From Notospermus geniculatus (Eukaryota > Nemertea > Pilidiophora > Heteronemertea > Lineidae): a stretch of 64,000 nucleotides of DNA. The notes under the pieces were generated by a model that worked only from the letters and a program-made list of their open reading frames with translations, searched no databases and was not told the origin of the DNA. The position numbers and the translations under genes were made by a program. This document shows positions 57,554 to 64,000 of this stretch, in pieces. Position 1 is the stretch's first letter, and each line of letters opens with the position of its first letter. The stretch is taken from assembly GCA_002633025.1 (NCBI GenBank), contig NMRB01000492.1:101230-165229 (forward strand). The letters are read 5' to 3'.

Positions 57554-58641
57554 ATCTGTTCGTATTCTCCTACTCTCACTTCGGCAGGTGTGACAGGAAT
57601 CAGCGTCCTAGGAATGCAGTCCGCCAAACAATAGCCCGCTATTGTAAGGTTACATTCGAATGGTCATGGTCTCTCTAGCCATACTGTGTATTCTAATCCG
57701 GGATTCTAATCATCGCTGAACAATAAGTCCGGACATTGGTTCCAGGGGGACTTGGATTCCTTTCACACCTAGTTCAAGAAAAAGTCAGTTACAAAATTTC
57801 GAAGCGCCCTATCAGTGGCTACACTTGACCCCACCATGGAGGTACATGTATGCATATTTAATTTGTACCCGCCGATCTACCAAATGTGATACCGGCCCAG
57901 TCATAGACGACGCCCTCATTCAATTCAAGACAAAGCTTGTCAACGAGCAAATTTGGCCTCAAATTTGCATGGGCGTGTGTGCAGCATTGTTAACATTTTG
58001 CATGATATTGGCTGCCAGTAAGTGTACGGTATTGATGTGTCCACGTTTTCACGCTATTGATCGAGAAAGGCGATGAAAGCCATCGGCATCCGCATCGGCG
58101 TTTAGGCCAACTGCCTGCTATAATACCGATACGGTATATTTTTAAGGGGGGGGGGGCTGCTAGGCCCGAGAATGATGAAGCCAGGCTCCCGGGCCAGGCT
58201 ACATAACGCACGTGCTTTTGACACTCACCTGGCCGCTTTCCTAGCCGCCCATGTAGGCCCTACCGGAATGAAATGAATGTAGTCTACGGGAAGGCGGTGA
58301 ATCGAAAACCACGTTTGCAGCCGTGTACACTGGCATATGAATGGATGCACGTCTGCCGATATAGCGTGTTTTTTCTGCTGCCCATATGGAATTCACAGCT
58401 GCTGTATTCAATGCGCGCATACGGAGGCTCGTTAGGAACAGCGCAATGCGGGAAGCCGGTGTAACATCTGCTAGTGTTCGCCATCTGTGAGTGTTCCCCT
58501 TCTATTGTCTGACGGAATAAGCGGCGACTTGACAATGGAGGACACACAGAGAAACATGTCGATCTATCTGCCAGCGTTTCCCAAATAATAAGGGGACACA
58601 CTGACCCACAGAAACACTGGCAGATATAACACCTCCAGGCC

Positions 58642-58827
58642 TAAAGCCCTGTTTCCACTACAACGGTTTCCGGTGCGGTTTGCGGCGCGGGAGCGATTTT
58701 CACAGGCATTGGGATAATTAACACGCCATGTATTGTTAAACCATCGAAGGATTATCCAAAACCCTGTGAAAAAATCCCGGCGCGGCAAACCGCAGCGGAA
58801 ACCCGGACTAATGGAAACAGGGCTTTA
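58642..58827. repeat. Palindromic MITE, 'GCCCTGTTTCCACTA' family copy 2
   Basis: taaagccctgtttccactac at the left and tggaaacagggcttta at the right, with GC-rich inner arms (gcggtttgcggcgcggg and ccggcgcggcaaaccgc) and the core taaaccatcgaaggattatc. Confidence 0.8.
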
Positions 58828-58974
58828 GGCTGCATTTCCACGAGGCGTTTGCGGGCGCGGAATAGGAGGCGGGCGCGGGTAGAAAAAATCAATCCAACGT
58901 ATTTCCCTTTAACTGTTTCACTCGCAACCGCGCCCGCCTCCTGTTCCGCGCCCGCAAACGCCTCGTGGAGCTGC
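58828..58974. repeat. GC-rich palindrome, 'TTTCCACGAGGCGTTTGCGG' family copy 1
   Basis: gctgcatttccacgaggcgt... is matched by ...acgcctcgtggagctgc. Arms are about 50 bp (gcgggcgcggaataggaggc and complement). It directly abuts the preceding MITE. Confidence 0.8.
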
Positions 58975-59121
58975 TTTTCCACGAGACGTTTGCGGACGCG
59001 GTTTCGGTGGCGGGAGCGGGTGCGAGTGAAACAGCTATAAAGGGAAACACGTTGGATCGATTTTTTCCACCAGCGCCCGCCTCCTATTCCGCGCCCGCAA
59101 ACGCCTCGTGGAAAAGAAGCT
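58966..59121. repeat. GC-rich palindrome, 'TTTCCACGAGGCGTTTGCGG' family copy 2
   Basis: gagctgcttttccacgagac... is matched by ...gcctcgtggaaaagaagctt. It shares arms with copy 1 and overlaps it by a few bases, giving a back-to-back pair. Confidence 0.8.
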
Positions 59122-59123
59122 TT

Positions 59124-59297
59124 AAAGCCCTATTTCCACTACAGCGATTTTGCGGCGAGCGGTGCGTTTTTCACAGGGTTTTGGATAATCCTTCGATGGT
59201 TTAACAATAGGCCCCCTATACATAGCCTGTTGATTGTGCCAATGGCGGGCAATGCTTGTGAACCGCTGCGGAAACCGCTGTGGGAACAGAAGTGTTG
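59124..59297. repeat. MITE, 'GCCCTGTTTCCACTA' family copy 3
   Basis: taaagccctatttccactac at the left; the core ggataatccttcgatggttt is inverted relative to copies 1 and 2. The right end has gcggaaaccgctgtgggaac. Confidence 0.7.
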
Positions 59298-59414
59298 AAT
59301 TGAAGAACAGGTTCACTTATGACATGTATGATGACGATTTTTGAATATTCGTAGGTGCTGGACTCACATTTCCTGAAGTGGCTGCCATTTTGCCTCTGGA
59401 TGTGGGGCGGGTGT

Positions 59415-59508
59415 CTATAAAACCAAGACCGAAGACCAAAGACCCACTATAAAACGAAGACCCCATCAACTATAAAACGAAGACCCAACTATAAAACGAA
59501 GACCCGAC
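59415..59508 (+). repeat. Tandem repeat of ACTATAAAACGAAGACCC
   Basis: Four to five units of about 18 bp (ctataaaacgaagacccaa and variants), starting with a degenerate ctataaaaccaagaccgaa. A single relative occurs near 20,990. Confidence 0.8.
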
Positions 59509-59594
59509 TCTGAATGTGGGATTGCCCCTCTGCACGATGGATGGCCGATTCCCCAAGGTGATATGGGAAGAATAAAACTTAAAAGTTAAAGTTC

Positions 59595-59753
59595 CGGGCC
59601 CGGTTGTTCGAAACTCATGACACCGCTATCTTGATGTTAGCGCTAACTTGATGTTAAATGACGTCAAAGAACAATGGATTTTTACGTCATCTAACATGAA
59701 GTTAGCGCTAACACCAAGATAGCGCTGTCGTGAGTTTCGAACAACCCAGCCCT
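59595..59753. repeat. MITE with GGGCCCGGTTGTTCGAAAC ends
   Basis: gggcccggttgttcgaaact is matched by gtttcgaacaacccagccc. Inner arms gctatcttgatgttagcgct and agcgctaacaccaagatagc pair around ttaaatgacgtcaaagaac. The total is about 159 bp. See also 39,086. Confidence 0.8.
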
Positions 59754-59764
59754 GATTTATAGTC

Positions 59765-60001
59765 TCATATCAACAACGGTAGAGGTGACTTTACACTTTA
59801 ACTCCAGTCTATCCTGGAACCTTCCAGAAGAACTCAGATGAGCTGCTCATTCAGCGCTACAATCCGAGCATTTCCGACATTTAACACCTTGGGTGGAGAG
59901 AGGCCAGTGAGGCAATAGACTTGCCCAAAGTCTCACGCCCCACGTGGGATTCGAACCCGGGACCCTCTGACCGCTAGTCGGAGGCCCGAACCACTACACC
60001 A
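59765..60001 (-). mobile_element. tRNA-derived SINE
   Basis: On the minus strand the head ggtgtagtggttcgggcctc gives an A-box-like region and gggttcgaatccc a good B box at normal spacing, as in a tRNA-related RNA polymerase III promoter. The body continues with gcaagtctattgcctcactg and gcctctctccaccca, typical of invertebrate tRNA SINEs. The 3' boundary near 59,765 is approximate. Confidence 0.7.
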
Positions 60002-60500
60002 GAATAAGAAGAATTAAATTCAGCAAGTACATGTAATAAGATTGTTTTATTGGATGAACAGGACCTCTGCAAATACATGTACAATTGCAACTTCCAGCAG
60101 AAACACAGATAGCGCCCCCTGGATTCCCACCGACAAGTGATATTGGCACCAACAATCTGTCTCCGACTCAAATATGCAAAAAAATTCCAAACAAATATTT
60201 ACTGTGTTACAATCCTTTCCAATGTACTAACATATAAATATACCGGTACATCTACCACAAACAGACCCGGGAAACAGACCAACACACAAATCATCTTGTA
60301 AAAGTGAATTACAGCGTTTTTCATCCGAATGTCAAGGCTGTCACAATCACCAACCTACGCACATGGTCACAGAGACTTGCATTATTTTGCTTCCAGCCTT
60401 ATTCTCGTGTTGCCATCCCTGACCTTAGCGTACTCATCCTGTGGATGAGTGTGCAGCGGCCGGATATCGATTGGAGAGGCCTTCGCAAATCGATAATACA

Positions 60501-60890
60501 ATAGGGAGTTTTCGCAAATCTGACGAAAAACGAAGTACGAAATACGAAATTGGACGTCATATCCATGACGTAATGTATTTCAGGAAATGGTTGGTACCAC
60601 AAATATCGCCTGCTGCAAGAGCGTCTTTTAGCGTATGACGTTAGAACGACAGAGGTCAGGTGTATATTAAACTTTGAAATTTATCTTTCGTTTCCACTTC
60701 GTTGATACGAATTGGAAAATTAAAAATTCAAGATGCGCCATAACTCTTTCGATCTTACACGACATGCTAAAAGACGCACTGGCAGGAGGGATATTTGTAA
60801 TACCAACCATTTCCTGAAATACATTACGTCACGGATATGACGTCCAATTTCGTACTTCGTTTTTCGTCAGATTTGCGAAAACTCCCTAAT
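60501..60890. repeat. 390-bp foldback element, about 130-bp arms
   Basis: atagggagttttcgcaaatc... at 60501-60635 pairs with ...gatttgcgaaaactccctaa at 60757-60890. Arms contain cgaaaaacgaagtacgaaat and its complement, and tatccatgacgtaatgtatt opposite aatacattacgtcacggata. Confidence 0.85.
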
Positions 60891-61548
60891 ATCTGGAGGA
60901 ACAGCGAACAATGTCCATGAATACATTCGCAAATCGAGCGAATTGTGCAAAAAGGACGTCATCCTTGTGGGCACAAAACGACCTGAACAACGGCAGCAGC
61001 CAGAGGATGTGTCGACCCACAACCAGAGTTATCAGGACTTCCCCTCTGGATTTTTGGCCCCTGGACTTGACATTTGCCCCCGGATATTTCCCCCAAGGAT
61101 CCCGTTCCCCTAGGACGTTGTTATTATTACTGAACTGCACACAAAATGCAGTTAGCCGCTGGCTGTTTGGGCTTGATCAGATCATGGATGTATATTTTAT
61201 ACCTCCAGGATCAGATGTTCAAGCTTTACAAACGGAATAGGGCCAGGAAGTGCTGAAGATTTAATGGCGGCGTGGATCGTTCCGAATTCAAGAAAGGCAA
61301 TGGTATCCCTGCCCGTGCCAGTGGAAGAGAGGGCAAGAGATCACGGGGGGAGCGTAGGCCTACTGCATCCCAAACAATTTTCTGCCAGTGCTAAGAAGAC
61401 TCGACAACCTGCTGAGGGATGAGTTGGCATGTGTGGTGCCCAGTCTCATGGGAAAGACTCTGCATTAGCAAAGGTAAGTCAAGTGGAGTTCACTATACCT
61501 TATCCTGGTTATTCCTTTCACCGGATCAAACATGTCAAATATTGTAGC

Positions 61549-61662
61549 CGAACATGCCTTTTCAGCTGTTGGACCAATGTTATGGAACGCACTTCCAAAG
61601 GATATTAGGGACAAGGACACTGTGAGCTACGTTACAATCAAGAATTTACAGGTTGTTTTAAC
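61549..61662 (+). mobile_element. LINE reverse-transcriptase ORF2 C-terminal fragment
   Basis: The plus-strand frame reads EHAFSAVGPMLWNALPKDIR followed by TVSYVTIKNLQ. This matches the typical C-terminus of non-LTR retrotransposon ORF2 proteins (F..xGPxLWNxLPxxIR, then a helix with KxxL). Only about 38 codons remain; upstream RT motifs are absent, so it is a truncated relic. Confidence 0.6.
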
Positions 61663-61724
61663 AAATGTTACACTATCAGTCTGCCATGTCTGCTGCTGGT
61701 GAGATCGCAATATCCGTCTACTTA

Positions 61725-64000
61725 CTATGAACTAGAGGTAGTCACAGGTGGTTGCTGCTGCTGCATCAAATGATGAAGTTCCACATCTTGAAGGGAAGGA
61801 TTCACCTGACTGAGAGCTCCCACGTCCAAGGACGATGAGTTACGGACACTCTGAAAGGGTGAGGCCGTGTCAGCCCCCTCCGCTTTTGAGGTGGCTGATG
61901 CTGCTGTCCTGATATTACGCCTACGGGATGGTCTGCCCACATTTGTACGAGAAAAAGCTGCATTACTAGTTTTCACAGTTTCACCAGTTGCTACAAGTGA
62001 ACTTGAACCCTCCTTTTGAAACACTTTCACAACTGAAGCCCTTTGCTCCTGGGGCGTGACAGGTTGTGCTTTTAGAACAGGGATACCTCCTGATTCTGGG
62101 AAAATTGGTATTGAGAGATATCTCGCTGGTTCTTTTTCAGCTGCAGAAACAGTCTGCCCAGCCACAGGGGCATCCATCCTTTTGTCAGATATAGGTAACA
62201 TCCCGCTGACTTGCACTGGCAGCTGGGGAGGTATCAATGGTTCTGAAGCTGCATTCATCAGTTCTTCTGCAGTAAAAACTGGTAAAGTCATTGCAGATGA
62301 GCCTGAAAAATTAGGAGTGATATCCTGTATAAACCATGTTGGTGGATCGCCAAGTTCCGGGTGGGTGTCCAAGACAGGTACAGTTGGGAAAGCAGACTTT
62401 TCATAATCATCCTGGGGTAGCTCTAGAACTGTTGCGGTGAATGCAGTCTTCCCGGATTCCCCCACGCTGAAAACGGTTGCCTTGAATGGACCAGATCCTT
62501 TCCCAGGATCAACTCCAGGCATGTTTTTGACCAAATCATCAACCACGTCAGCAGAGAGTGCACCAGACTGCCCGACAAGGCTATTGGAACAAGTATCACT
62601 ATGTTTCCCACGACTAGTAACAGGCGACGCACTGGCTTGTTCACCAAGATTCACAGCAGACAGTGTCCGGTAAATCTTGCCAAGTTCCTTCGCAGGTAAT
62701 GTTTCACAAGCCTCATCCCCAACAGCAGATTGGTTGCTGGAGATTGTGCCAAGTTTCACAACTGAAAACTTATGTTTGTCCAGGTCAGCATCCGGCACAC
62801 CAGTTACATGTTGTTTGCGCCCATCAGATGACAAATGTTTGTAACAGCCAAGATCAGCACCAGACACAAGTAAATCAGTATTAACTGGTTGTGAAAAATT
62901 TCCAATTGAACGAGACGATGCTGATGTTAATGAATGCTCTGACTGTGGACAGACTGGCACATAAGCTGAGGAAGTGGTCACGACTTTCACAGTCTGAGGG
63001 GAGTGCTCTGTTACACTCGGCACTTTCTCAGTTTCTCTGGATACCTGCTGCATGGAAGAACTGACCACAGAGGCCTCACTGACACCAGCTACACGTTCTC
63101 CTTCAACGTTAGCAACAAGATTTACAGTCTTCAGTGAAGGATCAATGACATGTGGAGCCTTCTTCAGTTTATCACCCTTTTTCGACTGAACTGTAACATC
63201 CTGATCGTCTTCAGCGTGCCTCTTCAAATGGTGCAAGAGTGAATTGCGCTGCCGTGCTGTGTACTCGCAATGTGGACATTTTATAGGTTTTTCACCGGTA
63301 TGGAGTCGCATGTGAATCTTCCGGTGATAATGAGTTCGAAATGTTTTACCACACCCATCCCACTGACATTTGTACTTCTTCTCCTTCGTGTGATACACCA
63401 TGATATGTTGGACCAAATCCTTTTTCTCACAAAAGAGTTGACCACAACCATCGTAACTGCATGGGATCTCCTTAATCTTTAAATGAACACGGTCAATATG
63501 AACCCGCAGTGAACGACCTTTGGAAAATTTTTTCTCACACTGGTCACAGGCGTAACGTTTGTCCTCATGAACAGTTCGCATATGATCCTTTACGAGTTTT
63601 TTTGAATAAAAGGTCTTGGAACAAACTTCACAGACTTGGTCCCTAATCAATTCTTTATGCAACTTTAAGTGTGCAGACAAACTGGAAGAGGACCTAAACT
63701 CACGACCACATGTATCACATAAATGCTTACGCTTCACATTAGAACCATCTCCATGGGTTTGTTTGACATGTTTGGCAACTTCTCTTTTTACAGAGTTTGT
63801 ATAAGTGCAATGCGGACATTTTTCCTGGATTACTCCATGTTTCTTCCTGTGCGCCCACATCCCAGCTTTTGTTTTTGTCTTCCAGCCACACGTCGGACAC
63901 ACGAAATCTGCTCTGTTTTCAAGGTGGGTACTCCGATGATGGTACCAACTTGACCAACCTTGACACAGTTTCTGACACAGACGACACTCGTATACATATT
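61725..64000 (-). CDS. C2H2 zinc-finger protein (5' end beyond window)
   Basis: An open frame runs from the right edge to the TAG at 61725-61727, over 750 codons with no intron seen. It starts inside a finger (YECRLCQKLCQGWSS). About nine C2H2 fingers follow, including CPTCGWKTKTKAGMWAHRKKH, given here only to mark the second (first 20 residues shown to the reader as CPTCG...AHRKKH), CDTCG...HLKLH, CEVCS...HMRTVH, CDQCE...HIDRVH, and two with CxxxxC spacing (CSYDGCG, CQWDGCG) like TFIIIA-type fingers. Only one canonical TGEKP linker is present. The last finger, CPHCEYTARQRNS...HHLKRH, is followed by about 480 residues of Ser/Thr/Pro-rich, probably disordered sequence ending in a Gln run (MQQQQPP). 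It should be a DNA-binding nuclear regulator; no specific orthologue is recognised. Confidence 0.85.
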   Translation of the reverse strand, partial: YVYECRLCQKLCQGWSSWYHHRSTHLENRADFVCPTCGWKTKTKAGMWAHRKKHGVIQEKCPHCTYTNSVKREVAKHVKQTHGDGSNVKRKHLCDTCGREFRSSSSLSAHLKLHKELIRDQVCEVCSKTFYSKKLVKDHMRTVHEDKRYACDQCEKKFSKGRSLRVHIDRVHLKIKEIPCSYDGCGQLFCEKKDLVQHIMVYHTKEKKYKCQWDGCGKTFRTHYHRKIHMRLHTGEKPIKCPHCEYTARQRNSLLHHLKRHAEDDQDVTVQSKKGDKLKKAPHVIDPSLKTVNLVANVEGERVAGVSEASVVSSSMQQVSRETEKVPSVTEHSPQTVKVVTTSSAYVPVCPQSEHSLTSASSRSIGNFSQPVNTDLLVSGADLGCYKHLSSDGRKQHVTGVPDADLDKHKFSVVKLGTISSNQSAVGDEACETLPAKELGKIYRTLSAVNLGEQASASPVTSRGKHSDTCSNSLVGQSGALSADVVDDLVKNMPGVDPGKGSGPFKATVFSVGESGKTAFTATVLELPQDDYEKSAFPTVPVLDTHPELGDPPTWFIQDITPNFSGSSAMTLPVFTAEELMNAASEPLIPPQLPVQVSGMLPISDKRMDAPVAGQTVSAAEKEPARYLSIPIFPESGGIPVLKAQPVTPQEQRASVVKVFQKEGSSSLVATGETVKTSNAAFSRTNVGRPSRRRNIRTAASATSKAEGADTASPFQSVRNSSSLDVGALSQVNPSLQDVELHHLMQQQQPPVTTSSS

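Larger units (their letters stand above)
56174..61724. other. Intergenic region dominated by repeats
   Basis: Between the GT31 gene and the zinc-finger gene. More than half is accounted for by elements listed separately. Remaining stretches (57,560-58,630, 60,005-60,500, 60,900-61,540) show no supported exon or RNA gene. A poly-G run lies at 58,146. Confidence 0.5.

Overview
The window looks like nuclear DNA of a marine invertebrate animal, most likely a deuterostome. An echinoderm is my first guess; a hemichordate or amphioxus is possible. Reasons: GT-AG introns of 0.1 to 5.6 kb, metazoan-only gene families (perlecan, two-pore K+ channel, sialin-like carrier, GT31 galactosyltransferase, mS38), many short inverted-repeat elements, vertebrate-type TTAGGG-like repeats, and very frequent copies of the word TAGGCCTA. 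The species call is inference; the gene families are read from the sequence. All exon borders come from splice consensus plus reading-phase agreement, not from transcripts.

Layout. 1-16,784 (minus): 5' part of a perlecan-like (HSPG2) gene, with signal peptide, acidic Ser-Gly region, SEA domain, an unnamed 168-residue domain and nine LDL-receptor class A exons, running off the left edge. 17,300-24,134: intergenic, packed with foldback elements. 24,135-28,535 (plus): two-pore-domain K+ channel in three exons, with an unexplained antisense exon-like ORF in intron 1. 32,689-37,494 (minus): one 4.7-kb uninterrupted coding exon for a 1580-residue low-complexity, phosphosite-rich protein of unknown function. 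41,587-46,801 (plus): SLC17/sialin-like transporter, in which one exon appears to be missing near a 163-bp tandem duplication and a telomere-like repeat. 47,957-48,060: assembly gap. 49,111-50,013 (plus): mitoribosomal protein mS38 (AURKAIP1), tail-to-tail with 50,311-53,308 (minus), a divergent eEF1A-like GTPase. 55,102-56,173 (minus): beta-1,3-galactosyltransferase-like GT31 enzyme. 56,197-61,700: repeat-dense intergenic DNA with nested palindromic elements, a tRNA-derived SINE and a LINE tail. 61,725-64,000 (minus): C2H2 zinc-finger gene, open at the right edge.

The genes do not form a pathway; they are ordinary animal neighbours. The features most worth following are the unnamed domain in the perlecan N-terminus, the large orphan disordered protein, the diverged eEF1A paralogue, the damaged or misassembled SLC17 locus, and the number of unrelated foldback element families (at least twelve) in 64 kb.
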